Source of the DNA: Verrucomicrobiales bacterium
Lineage (GTDB): Bacteria > Verrucomicrobiota > Verrucomicrobiia > Verrucomicrobiales > V1-33
Assembly: GCA_947460575.1 (NCBI GenBank)
Contig: CANHIJ010000003.1
Coordinates: forward strand, 29,778 to 93,777
Direction: 5' to 3'
DNA: 64,000 nt
The position numbers and the translations under genes were made by a program. Of this stretch, positions 9,542-17,586 are shown piece after piece. The notes beneath the pieces are model-generated. The model was not told where the DNA came from. It made no database searches and worked only from the letters and a program-made list of their open reading frames with translations. Every line of letters begins with the position of its first letter. Positions within the stretch are counted from its first letter, which is position 1.

Positions 9542-10615
9542 ATGGACAAATCCGCCAAAGCCTTCCTGCACCAACTCCTCGGAACCCCTAGCCCGACCGG
9601 TTTTGAAATCACCGGGCAGCGCGTCTGGGCCGCCTACGTCAAAGCGTTCAGCGACCGGGTAGAGAGCGATGCCTATGGCAGCGCCTGGGCGGTGCTGGAG
9701 GGGAAGTCGCCCGTCAAGTTGATGCTCGAAGCCCACGCCGACGAGATCGGCTACATGGTTAAGCATATCACCAAGGAGGGTTTCATCCACGTCGACCGCA
9801 TCGGGGGCAGCGACTACGCCACGGCGCGGGGGCGCAAGCTGATTTTCCAAGGCGACAAGGGGCCGGTCAAAGGGATCATCGGCAACACCGCGATCCACAT
9901 TCGGGACCGGACGGGTGGAGAGAAAGCGCCCGAGGTGCATGAATTGTATGTCGATGTCGGGGCCGACTCCGACAAGGAAGTCGCCAAGTTGGGCCTGCGC
10001 GTGGGGCATCCGGCGGTGTATGCGGATAGCTTGGAGGAATTTGGCGCGGGTCGCCTCTGCGGGCGCGCCATCGACAACCGCATGGGGGGATTCATCATCG
10101 CCGAAGTGATGCGCCGCTTGCACAAGCAGCAGGATAAACTGGCGGTCACGGTGGTGGCGGCTAACTGCGTGCAGGAGGAAATCGGAGGCTATGGGGCGCG
10201 CATGGTCACCTACCGCTTGCAGCCCGACGTGGCGATTTGCCTCGATGTGACCCACGCCACGGACACCCCGGGAATTGAGAAATCGAAGCACGGCAGCATC
10301 AAGTTAGGGGCGGGCCCCAGCGTGACCCACGGCACGGCCTGCCATCCCCTGGTGGTGCAGCGGATCGAAAAAGTGGCGGCCAAGGAAAAGATTCCGCTGC
10401 AGCACGAGTCCTCCTCCCGCTACAGCGGCACCGACACCGATTCGATGTACCACATCCGGGCCGGGACGCCGTGCGGGCTGGTTTCGCTGCCGCTGCGCTA
10501 CATGCACAGCGTGGTGGAATTGGTCGACCTCCAGGACGTCGAGCAGGTCATTCAATTGCTCACCGCTTTTGCGCTCAGCTTGAAGCCCGAAGACAGCTTC
10601 GCGCACCAACTCTAG
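9542..10615 (+). CDS. M42 family metallo-aminopeptidase / endoglucanase-type peptidase
   Basis: A cytoplasmic di-metal aminopeptidase of 357 residues, related to glutamyl aminopeptidase PepA, FrvX and TET peptidases. Family landmarks are visible in order: GTPSPTGFE near residue 15, the first metal ligand in LEAHADEIGYMV, the Asp of GRAIDNRMGG, catalytic Glu-Glu in CVQEEIGGYGAR, the Asp in ICLDVTHATDTPG, and the His in SLPLRYMHSVVE. All expected ligands are present. The start follows a 140-base gap after lutC, so it could be the operon's last gene or have its own promoter. A bidirectional terminator lies just downstream. Exact peptide specificity cannot be assigned. Confidence 0.88.
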   Translation: MDKSAKAFLHQLLGTPSPTGFEITGQRVWAAYVKAFSDRVESDAYGSAWAVLEGKSPVKLMLEAHADEIGYMVKHITKEGFIHVDRIGGSDYATARGRKLIFQGDKGPVKGIIGNTAIHIRDRTGGEKAPEVHELYVDVGADSDKEVAKLGLRVGHPAVYADSLEEFGAGRLCGRAIDNRMGGFIIAEVMRRLHKQQDKLAVTVVAANCVQEEIGGYGARMVTYRLQPDVAICLDVTHATDTPGIEKSKHGSIKLGAGPSVTHGTACHPLVVQRIEKVAAKEKIPLQHESSSRYSGTDTDSMYHIRAGTPCGLVSLPLRYMHSVVELVDLQDVEQVIQLLTAFALSLKPEDSFAHQL

Positions 10616-10633
10616 GCGCGCCGGGAGCGGCAT

Positions 10634-10668
10634 AAAAAAGCCGGGCCCCGCGCGGGGTCCGGCTTTTT
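10634..10668. terminator. Bidirectional intrinsic terminator between convergent genes
   Basis: The sequence is an A-run, then AGCCGGGCCCC, a CGCG loop, GGGGTCCGGCT and a T-run. The GC-rich stem carries one mismatch or wobble. With A residues on the left and T residues on the right it can work on both strands, serving the M42 peptidase gene and the convergent gnd gene. The geometry is classic Rho-independent. Confidence 0.85.
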
Positions 10669-10695
10669 GCATGGGAGGTGCGAGGGGCGGGGGCC

Positions 10696-12123
10696 TTAGC
10701 CTTCGTCTTCGACCACGTCGGGCCACTCGGTGTGGAAGGGCTTGCCTTCGGGCTTGTCGAGGCGCTCGTAGGTGTGGGCGCCGAAGAAGTCGCGCTGGGC
10801 CTGGAGGAGGTTAGCGGGGAGGCGGGCGGCGCGGTAGCTGTCGTAGTAGCCGAGGGAGGCGCTGAAGGCGGGGACGGGGATGCCGTTAGTGACGGCGAGG
10901 GCGACGGTTTCGCGCCAGCTTTGTTGGAACTGGTTGAGGAGGTCCTTGAAGAAGGGATCCAGCATCAAGTTAGTGAGGCCGGGATTGCTGCGGAAGGCGT
11001 CGGTGATGCGGTTGAGGAACTTGGCGCGGATGATGCAGCCGCCGCGCCAGATGGCGGCGATTTTGCCGAGGTCGAGGTCCCAATGTTTCTTTTCGCCCAT
11101 GGTCTTGATGAGGTCGAGGCCCTGGGCGTAGGAGATGATTTTGGAGGCAAAGAGGGCGTCGTGGACCTTGGCCACGAGGACTTGCTTCTCGATGCTGATG
11201 TTGGCCACGGGGCCTTGGAGGTGGGCGCTGGCGGCGAGGCGCTGCTTGCGCTGGCTGGAGAGAATGCGGGCTTCGACGGCGGCGTTGATAGTGGAAATGA
11301 CCACCGCGTTTTCGACCGCGTTTTGCAGGGTCCACTGGCCGGTGCCTTTTTGGCCCGCTTTGTCGACGATCAGCTCCACGATGGGGGTGCCGGTTTCCTC
11401 GTCTTTTTGGGCGAAGATTTTGGAGGTGATCTGGATGAGATAGGACTCGAGGTCGCCGTTGTTCCAGTCGGTGAAGACTTGGGCCATTTCGTCGGAAGAG
11501 AAGTCGGCCGCTTTGAAGATGTTATAAGCTTCGCAGATGAGCTGCATGTCGCCGTACTCGATGCCGTTGTGCACCATTTTGACGTAGTGGCCCGCGCCGC
11601 CGGGGCCGATATGGGTCACGCAGGGCTCGCCGTTTACCTTGGCGGAGATGCTTTCAAAAATGGGCTTCATAACCTCCCAGGTGCTGGCGGGGCCGCCGGG
11701 CATGATGGAGGGACCTTTGAGGGCGCCTTCTTCGCCGCCGGAGACGCCGGCGCCGATGAAGCGGAGGCCGAGTTCGCCGAGTTCGGCGTCGCGCCGCTCG
11801 GTGTCGCTGTAGAGGCTATTGCCGCCGTCGATGATGATGTCGCCCTTGTTGAGCAGGGGGACGAGGGCCTCGATGACGGCGTCCACCGGGGCGCCGGCTT
11901 TGACCATGATTTGGATCTTGCGCGGGGTGGAGAGGGACTCCACGAAATCCTCCAAGGTGCGGCAGCCCACTAACTTTTTCTCGGGATTGTCGGCGATGAA
12001 TTGGTCGGTGACCGCCGTGGTGCGGTTGTAGACGCTGACTTGGAAGCCGCGGCTTTCCACGTTGAGGACGAGGTTTTGGCCCATGACGGCCAGGCCGATT
12101 AATCCGAAGTCGCTTTTGCTCAT
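10696..12123 (-). CDS. gnd: 6-phosphogluconate dehydrogenase, decarboxylating
   Basis: Catalyses NADP-dependent oxidative decarboxylation of 6-phosphogluconate to ribulose 5-phosphate and CO2 in the oxidative pentose phosphate pathway. The product is 475 residues, the size of the long, homodimeric form. Visible features are the Rossmann GLAVMGQNL at residues 10-18, the cofactor-side IDGGNS at 98-103, the VSGGEEGALKGPSIMPGG substrate loop at 127-144, and the catalytic Lys region GHYVKMVHNGIEYGDMQ near residue 180. It ends with FHTEWPDVVEDEG, a variant of the usual FH(T/S)xW C terminus. It is transcribed toward the shared terminator and divergently from the moaE-like gene. Confidence 0.97.
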   Translation of the reverse strand: MSKSDFGLIGLAVMGQNLVLNVESRGFQVSVYNRTTAVTDQFIADNPEKKLVGCRTLEDFVESLSTPRKIQIMVKAGAPVDAVIEALVPLLNKGDIIIDGGNSLYSDTERRDAELGELGLRFIGAGVSGGEEGALKGPSIMPGGPASTWEVMKPIFESISAKVNGEPCVTHIGPGGAGHYVKMVHNGIEYGDMQLICEAYNIFKAADFSSDEMAQVFTDWNNGDLESYLIQITSKIFAQKDEETGTPIVELIVDKAGQKGTGQWTLQNAVENAVVISTINAAVEARILSSQRKQRLAASAHLQGPVANISIEKQVLVAKVHDALFASKIISYAQGLDLIKTMGEKKHWDLDLGKIAAIWRGGCIIRAKFLNRITDAFRSNPGLTNLMLDPFFKDLLNQFQQSWRETVALAVTNGIPVPAFSASLGYYDSYRAARLPANLLQAQRDFFGAHTYERLDKPEGKPFHTEWPDVVEDEG

Positions 12124-12207
12124 ATTCTATCAGGTTTTGCTCTTGAAGTGGGGGAAGGGCAGGGGTTTGGGGGGAAGGGCAAAGTGTCCCGCTCCCCTTG
12201 CTTGGCA

Positions 12208-12609
12208 ATGGAAAATGCGTCCGTCTTGATAACCCTCGGCCCCGAGCCGGTGCCGTCGCCTCCGCCTGCGGACAGCGGGGCGTGGGGGGCGCAAGTGTGT
12301 TTTTGGGGGCGGGTGCGGGACTCCGAGGACGGGCGACCGCTGCGCGGCATTACCTACAGCGCCTATCCGGCGATGGCCCTGCGGGAGCTGGAAGCGGTGG
12401 CGGCGGCCCTGCAAGAGGCGTTTGGGCCGCACCCCTTGAGGCTGCACCACCGCACGGGTTTTGTGGCCAATGGCGAGGCCTCTTTGCTGATCGCGGTGGC
12501 GGGTCGACACAGCGCGGAATCATTTGCGCTCTGCGCCGAGTATGTGCGACGACTCAAGGTGGCCGTGCCGGTCTGGAAGCACCCCGAGTTCCTCCCCAGC
12601 GCGCCCTGA
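12208..12609 (+). CDS. moaE: Molybdopterin synthase catalytic subunit-like protein (MoaE family)
   Basis: A 133-residue MoaE-family protein. MoaE transfers sulfur from thiocarboxylated MoaD to precursor Z to make molybdopterin. The start is ATG 12208. Recognisable blocks are CFWGRVRDSEDG at 31-42, LHHRTGFVANGEASL around 79-93, GRHSAESF at 99-106, and RRLKVAVPVWKHPEF at 114-128. Lys117 and Lys124 match the two conserved active-site lysines (119 and 126 in E. coli). The C-terminal tail after the second Lys is short. No moaD, moaA or moaC is visible in the window, so the molybdenum cofactor pathway must be encoded elsewhere or this copy acts alone. It lies 10 bases upstream of pgsA and is probably co-transcribed with it. 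Confidence 0.85.
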   Translation: MENASVLITLGPEPVPSPPPADSGAWGAQVCFWGRVRDSEDGRPLRGITYSAYPAMALRELEAVAAALQEAFGPHPLRLHHRTGFVANGEASLLIAVAGRHSAESFALCAEYVRRLKVAVPVWKHPEFLPSAP

Positions 12610-12619
12610 TCCGCGCCCC

Positions 12620-13204
12620 ATGAACCTGCCCAATCAACTCACGGTATCTCGCCTAGCCTTTACTGGCGCCTTTGTTGTGGCGACTTCGGTGCCTGGGCCC
12701 TACGCGTTCACCCTGGGGTTGGGCCTCTTCGTCCTGGCTTCCATCACCGACTGGCTGGATGGAAAAATCGCCCGGGAGCGGAATTTGGTAACCGCTTTTG
12801 GGGAGTTGATGGACCCCCTGGCAGACAAAATTTTGCTGGCGGCGGCCTTTGTGACGCTGATGGAACAGGGGCTGATGCCCGGCTGGCTGGTGATCGCCAT
12901 CCTGGCGCGCGAATTTCTCGTCACCGGCCTGCGCCTGGTGGCGGGGGCCCGCGGGGCGGTGCTGGCGGCGGACCGCCTGGGCAAGCAGAAGACGCTGTGG
13001 CAGATCGTGACCGCCTGTTATTTGCTCTTTTACTTGGCGAGCCGCGAAAGCCCTCTGGCCTTTGCGCGGCCTCTCTTTGAGCTGAAGGGGCTTGGGGTGT
13101 CGACCCTGTTGCCGCTGCTGCTGGGGCTAACTTTGGCAACTACGCTGTATTCGGGGCTGGCCTATTTTTGGAAAAACCGGCAAGTGGTGCTCGACCAGAT
13201 GTGA
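12620..13204 (+). CDS. pgsA: CDP-diacylglycerol--glycerol-3-phosphate 3-phosphatidyltransferase
   Basis: Makes phosphatidylglycerophosphate from CDP-diacylglycerol and glycerol 3-phosphate, the committed step of anionic phospholipid synthesis in the inner membrane. The protein is 194 residues with several hydrophobic segments. It opens with the family's usual MNLPNQLTVSRL. The CDP-alcohol phosphotransferase motif is perfect: Asp44, Asp47-Gly48, Ala51-Arg52, Gly61, Asp65 and Asp69 in the D-x2-DG-x2-AR-x8-G-x3-D-x3-D spacing. Start ATG 12620 fits this motif. A longer frame from 12524 overlaps the upstream gene and was rejected. PgsA is favoured over cardiolipin or phosphatidylserine synthases by the N-terminal sequence and length. 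Confidence 0.93.
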   Translation: MNLPNQLTVSRLAFTGAFVVATSVPGPYAFTLGLGLFVLASITDWLDGKIARERNLVTAFGELMDPLADKILLAAAFVTLMEQGLMPGWLVIAILAREFLVTGLRLVAGARGAVLAADRLGKQKTLWQIVTACYLLFYLASRESPLAFARPLFELKGLGVSTLLPLLLGLTLATTLYSGLAYFWKNRQVVLDQM

Positions 13205-13257
13205 GCGCTGCGCCTGCGCTTTACGTCCGCTCCTTTCCATGTCACAACTCCCTATTT

Positions 13258-13908
13258 ATGAAATCTGACCCTTCCCGAGCCCTGCCACTTTCCGCTCTCC
13301 GGCGCGCCCTGCTGCTGGCCGGGAGCACGGCGCTGATCGCCTCCTCCTGTGCCGACCGCCCTGCCTATGGGCCGGAGAGCAATGTCTTTGCCCCCCGCTA
13401 CGGGTACGGCAGCGCCCCAGCCAACTTGGAGGAGCGCCCCGCCGCCCCAGCCGATGCGCCAGGGCGCGCCAATCCCCAAGTCCAGGACGGTCAACCCCGC
13501 AAGGTCCCAGAAATCTTGCGCGACCCCTCCAATACCACGGTCGACCTCAGCCCTCCGCCCAGCAAGGCCGCTCCAGGGCAAGCCCCGGAGCAGACCGCTC
13601 CCCCGGCGGAGGCCGCCCCCGCCCGGACCCCGGCCCCAGCCTTGACCAAAGCCCCGGCGGAGGCCGCTCCAGCCCCGGCCCCCGAGGCGGCGGCGCCCGC
13701 CCCCGAGCGGATTGCGGCTCCGGCCCCCGCTCCCGTCAAGCCCGCCGTGGCGCGCGAGGACTTACCCTTTGGCCAGCCGGTGGTGGGCAAGAAGGGCTTT
13801 GTCTACAGCCCCTACGCCCCGGACAAGGGCCAGGTCGACGTCCAGGATATTCCCTCGGGCACCAAGGTGAAGTGCCCGTACACCAACAAGGTTTTCCGCG
13901 TGCCTTGA
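13258..13908 (+). CDS. Putative lipoprotein with Pro/Ala-rich linker and conserved C-terminal domain
   Basis: A 216-residue exported protein. The N terminus is basic, then hydrophobic, ending in LIASSCA, which resembles a lipobox with Cys31 as the candidate lipidated residue (the -1 Ser is unusual). Residues about 75-165 are a low-complexity Pro/Ala/Glu linker. The C-terminal roughly 45 residues are clearly structured: FGQPVVGKKGFVYSPYAPDKG, then VDVQDIPSGTKVKCPYTNK and FRVP. From memory this short domain, with YAPDKG..VDV..PxGT..K.P.T.K.F.VP, recurs in Verrucomicrobiota lipoproteins of unknown role. A linker plus small terminal domain suggests tethering across the periplasm. Start ATG 13258 places the signal peptide correctly. 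The function is unknown. Confidence 0.75.
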   Translation: MKSDPSRALPLSALRRALLLAGSTALIASSCADRPAYGPESNVFAPRYGYGSAPANLEERPAAPADAPGRANPQVQDGQPRKVPEILRDPSNTTVDLSPPPSKAAPGQAPEQTAPPAEAAPARTPAPALTKAPAEAAPAPAPEAAAPAPERIAAPAPAPVKPAVAREDLPFGQPVVGKKGFVYSPYAPDKGQVDVQDIPSGTKVKCPYTNKVFRVP

Positions 13909-14054
13909 GCGGCCGATTGGCCCGCGGCCGGAGCCCCGGCCGGAGCTCGCCTTGCCCGGCGCCGGCCTTCACGAGGCCTGCGCCGCGCTTTTTTCCCCGA
14001 CTTCTCCGTTGCCGGGCGGCTTGGGCGCCTCCTGATGGGATAGGTCCTTTTTTC

Positions 14055-14918
14055 ATGAAGTCATTTTCCGACATTTCTCTGGCCGTCTTTGGCCCCGGCC
14101 TTTTGGGCGGTTCGCTGCTGCTGGACGCCCGCCTCCACGGCGTGGGCGACCTGCGGGTTTGGGCGCGGCGCGAGGAAAGTCTCGGCGAGGTGCGCCAGCG
14201 CGGCCTGGCCGACTTTGCCTCCACGGAAGCGGCGGCAGTGGCCGAAGGAGCCGACCTCCTGGTACTCTGCGTCCCCGTCGGCGGGATGCCCGCCCTCGCG
14301 GAGCAAATCGTGCGGGCCCGCCTGGGGGCGAATCCGGTGGTCACCGATGTCGGCAGCGTCAAGGCTTCGGTGGTGGCGGGAGTGGGCGGAGTGTGCCGCC
14401 GGGCGGGCCTGGCTTTTGTGGGCAGTCATCCCATGGCGGGGGCGGAGACCGCCGGCTTGGGCGCGGCTCGGTCTGGGCTTTTCCAGGGGGCGGCCTGCAT
14501 CCTGACTCCTGAGTCGGAGACGTCCCCCGCTGCCCTGGCTAAAGTGGAGGCCTTCTGGCAGGCCTTGGGTTGCCGCACCGCGCAGATGGATGCGGCGCGG
14601 CACGACGCCTTGGTGGCGCGGATCAGCCACTTGCCCCACCTCGCCGCGGTGGCCGCTACCCTCGCCGCCTTCAAGCCGGACCCCTCCATGGCCCAGTTCG
14701 CCGCGGGCGGCCTGCGCGACACCACCCGGGTGGCCTCCGGCCCCCCGGAAATGTGGCGCGAAATATTGCTAGAAAACCGCCTGGCGATCCTGCCGGCCCT
14801 GGCCGACCTGCACCGCGCCACGGGCGAACTGCTTGAAATTTTGGAGAAAGCGGACGAGGGCCAGTTGCTCGCCCGCCTCGAGGAGGCCCAGCGCCTGCGG
14901 GCGACCCGCTATCCCTGA
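14055..14918 (+). CDS. tyrA: Prephenate/arogenate dehydrogenase
   Basis: Oxidatively decarboxylates prephenate (or arogenate) in tyrosine biosynthesis. The product is 287 residues, a stand-alone enzyme with no chorismate mutase or ACT domain. The nucleotide-binding motif FGPGLLGGSLLLDAR lies at residues 12-26. Further family markers are VTDVGSVKASVV near 96, the substrate loop FVGSHPMAGAE near 120, and ARISHLPHLAAVAATLA near 192, which contains the active-site His. The sequence D-TTRVASGPPEMW follows. Start ATG 14055 is chosen because upstream codons in this frame read through an intergenic, Pro/Arg-rich stretch. It is followed by aroA and cmk on the same strand, a common aromatic-synthesis gene order. 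Prephenate versus arogenate use cannot be decided from sequence. Confidence 0.92.
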   Translation: MKSFSDISLAVFGPGLLGGSLLLDARLHGVGDLRVWARREESLGEVRQRGLADFASTEAAAVAEGADLLVLCVPVGGMPALAEQIVRARLGANPVVTDVGSVKASVVAGVGGVCRRAGLAFVGSHPMAGAETAGLGAARSGLFQGAACILTPESETSPAALAKVEAFWQALGCRTAQMDAARHDALVARISHLPHLAAVAATLAAFKPDPSMAQFAAGGLRDTTRVASGPPEMWREILLENRLAILPALADLHRATGELLEILEKADEGQLLARLEEAQRLRATRYP

Positions 14919-14988
14919 GTCCCCTCCGGCCCCGTTCCTCTTTCCCCTTTTTCGCCCCTTTTTCGCCTCCCTTCGACCCCGCTTTGCC

Positions 14989-16386
14989 ATGTCAGAATTT
15001 CGCGTTAGAAAAGCCCACCCCATCGCCACAGAAATCACCGTTCCCGGTGACAAAAGCATCTCGCACCGCGCCATCATGTTTGCCTCCCTAGCGAATGGGA
15101 CGAGCGAGATTACCGGCTTCCTCCCCAGCGGCGACTGCCTCAGCACCGCGGCCGCTTTTCGCGCCATGGGGGTGGAAATTGCTTTTTTCCGGGAAGACGG
15201 CAGTCCCTGGCAGCCCACGCCCGCGGGGGAGGGACCGCACCGCGTCGTCGTCCACGGCCGGGGCCTGCGGCTCCACGCCCCCACGGGCCCGGTGGACTGC
15301 GGAAACTCCGGCACCACCATGCGCCTGCTCGCGGGCATCCTCGCGGGGCAAGCATTCACCGCCGTCATGACCGGCGACGAGTCCCTTAGCAAGCGCCCTA
15401 TGAAGCGCGTCACCGAGCCACTTTCCCTGATGGGAGCGCGCTTTGAGGCCACTGGCCCGGGAGGCACGCCGCCCCTCACGGTGCACGGCCGCCCCCCGCT
15501 CGAGGCCATCACCTATGCGCTGCCCATGGCCAGCGCTCAGGTGAAAAGCGCCGTCCTCCTCGCGGGACTTTACGCCGAGGGCAAGACCACGGTGATTGAG
15601 CCCGCGGTGACGCGCAATCACACTGAGACCATGCTGCGCCATTTTCGGGTCAAGACGGTTTGCCAGGGCCCGGCCATTTCGATCTATGGCGGCCAGGTGC
15701 CGGAAAGCCGGGACTTCCATGTGCCCGGAGACATTTCCAGCGCCGCCTTCTGGCTGGTGGCGGCCGCCGTGCAACCGGGCTCCGACCTCGTCATCAAGGG
15801 CGTCGGCCTCAACGAGACCCGCACCGGCATTCTCAAAGTCCTCCTGCGCATGGGCGCGCAAATCGCCGAGGACGTCACCGATGGCGCCGACGGCGAACCC
15901 CGCGGCACCCTCATCATCCGCGGCGGCGGCTTGCAGGGCACCTGCATCGAGGGCGCAGAAATCCCCAACGTCATCGATGAACTCCCCATCCTAGCGGTGG
16001 CCGGGGCCCTGGCCCACGGCACCACCATCATCCGCGACGCCGCGGAACTCCGCGTCAAGGAGACCGACCGCATCGCTGCGGTAGTCGAAAACCTGCGGCG
16101 CTTCGGCGTCTCCGTCCGCGAGCTCCCCGACGGCATGGAAATCACCGGCTCGGGCGGCCGCCCCCTGGTCGGCGCCAGCGTCACCAGCTTTGGCGACCAC
16201 CGCATCGCCATGGCCTTCGCCATCGCCGGGCTCTTTTCCGAGGGCGAATCAATCATCTCCGACGTAGACTGCGTGAGCACCTCCTACCCTGGCTTTGCCG
16301 AACACCTGCGCCTCTTTCAGTCCCGGGACGTCACCGGCACGATCACTCCAGTCATCGACCGCCTGCCCGGGTCCCTGCCCCTCTGA
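14989..16386 (+). CDS. aroA: 3-phosphoshikimate 1-carboxyvinyltransferase (EPSP synthase)
   Basis: Transfers the enolpyruvyl group from PEP to shikimate 3-phosphate, the sixth step of the shikimate pathway. The product is 465 residues, slightly longer than the usual 430-450. Landmarks are PGDKSISHRAIM (Lys22-Ser23), the SGDCLSTAAAFRAMG helix, the PEP-site GNSGTTMRLLAG at 105-116, GDESLSKRPMKRV, SAQVKSAVLLAG and the C-terminal ETDRI and GDHRIAMAFAIAG motifs. The helix near residue 100 reads GNSGTTMR where glyphosate-sensitive class I enzymes have GNAGTAMR. Ala-to-Ser at that first variable position is a class II feature, so glyphosate tolerance is possible but untested. cmk starts five bases after its stop. 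Confidence 0.96.
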   Translation: MSEFRVRKAHPIATEITVPGDKSISHRAIMFASLANGTSEITGFLPSGDCLSTAAAFRAMGVEIAFFREDGSPWQPTPAGEGPHRVVVHGRGLRLHAPTGPVDCGNSGTTMRLLAGILAGQAFTAVMTGDESLSKRPMKRVTEPLSLMGARFEATGPGGTPPLTVHGRPPLEAITYALPMASAQVKSAVLLAGLYAEGKTTVIEPAVTRNHTETMLRHFRVKTVCQGPAISIYGGQVPESRDFHVPGDISSAAFWLVAAAVQPGSDLVIKGVGLNETRTGILKVLLRMGAQIAEDVTDGADGEPRGTLIIRGGGLQGTCIEGAEIPNVIDELPILAVAGALAHGTTIIRDAAELRVKETDRIAAVVENLRRFGVSVRELPDGMEITGSGGRPLVGASVTSFGDHRIAMAFAIAGLFSEGESIISDVDCVSTSYPGFAEHLRLFQSRDVTGTITPVIDRLPGSLPL

Positions 16387-16390
16387 GCCC

Positions 16391-17053
16391 ATGCCCGATT
16401 CCTTTGTCATCGCCATCGACGGTCCCGCCGCCTCCGGGAAAAGCAGCGTCTCCAAGGTTTTGGCGCGCCGCCTCCACTGCTCCCACGTCAACAGCGGCGC
16501 CCTCTACCGCGCCGCCACCTGGGGCATCTTGCAAGCCGGCGCCGACCCCGCCGACCCCCGCGCCGTCGCCGCCGCGCTCGCGGCCCTCCACCTCGATTGC
16601 CTCCCCAGCGGCTCCGGCTTCACCATTTTAGTCAACGGAGTCGACCCCGGCGACCAACTCCGCCAGCCCGCGGTGGCCTCCCAGGTCTCCTCCGTCGCTA
16701 GCATTCCCGAAGTGCGGGATCTCCTCACCGCGCAATTGCGCCGCCTCGCGGAGGGGCGCAGCCTGATTATGGAGGGCCGCGATATCGGCAGCGTGGTTTT
16801 TCCCCACACTCCTTACAAGTTTTACATCGACGCCAGCGAAGCCGTCCGCCTGAGCCGCCGCCGCGCCCAGGGCGAAGTCGATTCCCTGGTCACCCGCGAC
16901 CAACAAGATTCCACCCGCAAAACCGCTCCCCTCGTGGTCGCCCCCGACGCCCGCGTCATCGACACCACCGCCCTCGAACTCGACCAAGTGGTCGCCGAAG
17001 TCCTCGCCGCCCTGGTGGCCCGCGGCCTCCCCGCAGGCAGCGCCGAAAGCTGA
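16391..17053 (+). CDS. cmk: (d)CMP kinase
   Basis: Phosphorylates CMP and dCMP with ATP. The product is 220 residues, typical for the enzyme. It opens with VIAIDGPAASGKSSVSK, whose GxxxxGKS loop (residues 11-18) is the P-loop. NSGALYRAATWG at about 37-48 is the nucleotide-monophosphate site, EGRDIGSVVFP lies near 134, and DQQDSTRKTAPLVVAPDA near 178 is the lid and C-terminal region, with the conserved D-R-x-x-P-L replaced here by STRKTAPL. The start lies just after aroA, so the genes are probably co-transcribed. In many bacteria rpsA follows cmk, but here a tRNA gene follows instead. Confidence 0.95.
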   Translation: MPDSFVIAIDGPAASGKSSVSKVLARRLHCSHVNSGALYRAATWGILQAGADPADPRAVAAALAALHLDCLPSGSGFTILVNGVDPGDQLRQPAVASQVSSVASIPEVRDLLTAQLRRLAEGRSLIMEGRDIGSVVFPHTPYKFYIDASEAVRLSRRRAQGEVDSLVTRDQQDSTRKTAPLVVAPDARVIDTTALELDQVVAEVLAALVARGLPAGSAES

Positions 17054-17145
17054 AATTTTTGCGGGAAAGGGCCAAAATCTACTTGCGCCCCGCCGCTTCC
17101 CGCGCATTCTGATGACCCGCAGCGCTGGCTGCGTTTCCCACAAAA

Positions 17146-17220
17146 GACCCTTTCGTCTAACGGTTAGGACACGACCCTTTCACGGTTGTAATACGGGTTC
17201 GATTCCCGTAGGGGTCGCCA
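17146..17220 (+). tRNA. tRNA-Glu (UUC), CCA encoded
   Basis: A complete cloverleaf. The acceptor stem GACCCTT pairs with AGGGGTC. The D-arm contains GTCTAACGGTTAGGAC. The anticodon loop CTTTCAC carries TTC at 17179-17181. The T-arm is ACGGG-TTCGATT-CCCGT, and discriminator G is followed by a genomically encoded CCA. The sequence closely parallels E. coli tRNA-Glu. It sits about 90 bases after cmk on the same strand. Confidence 0.97.
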
Positions 17221-17252
17221 CTTTTGTAACATATACGTTACCCCAAAAGTGG
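17218..17252 (+). repeat. Perfect hairpin abutting and sharing the tRNA CCA end
   Basis: CCACTTTT pairs with AAAAGTGG, and inside it GTAAC pairs with GTTAC around an ATATAC loop, with a CCC bulge on the right arm. The left arm begins on the CCA of tRNA-Glu. It may act as a processing or termination signal without a clear T tract, or be a remnant of an integration site. The structure itself is seen directly; its role is a guess. Confidence 0.55.
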
Positions 17253-17586
17253 CGGCCGAAAGCGCCCGCCGCGCCAGCGCCTCGCTGATCTGTTTATTTT
17301 TCTATCCACCGACAGGTGGCGGAAAGCGGAAAATCGCCCCCGCGCCCCCCGCGCCTGCCGCCCCCCAACTGCCCCCCTCAACTGCCAAACATGGGCGCCC
17401 TCAACCGCGGAGCGGTTGCCCCATGCGGGGCCGCCCTGGGTTTTCCTGGCGGGGCTCTGGCCCATTTTCGGGGCGGGGCATCGCGGGCCATTGCGGGGCG
17501 GCCCCGCTTTTGCGGGTTGAGTTTTCTTGCGGTGGCTGTCATGGTCGCCCTCCCCGGCACGGTTCCGGCTTCTTCCCCCTTTTATT
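17253..17586. other. Intergenic stretch without a supportable gene
   Basis: The 334 bases between the tRNA hairpin and xseB hold only short Pro/Ala/Gly-rich readings. One plus-strand frame (17316-17645) contains a hydrophobic stretch but overlaps xseB in another frame and has no recognisable domain. I see no clear promoter, RNA gene or repeat. Confidence 0.5.

Noticed and set aside
10678..11973. Long plus-strand open frame of 431 codons opposite gnd
   Set aside because: Gly/Ala/Glu/Asp/Val-rich antisense text with no domain; gnd on the minus strand is unambiguous.
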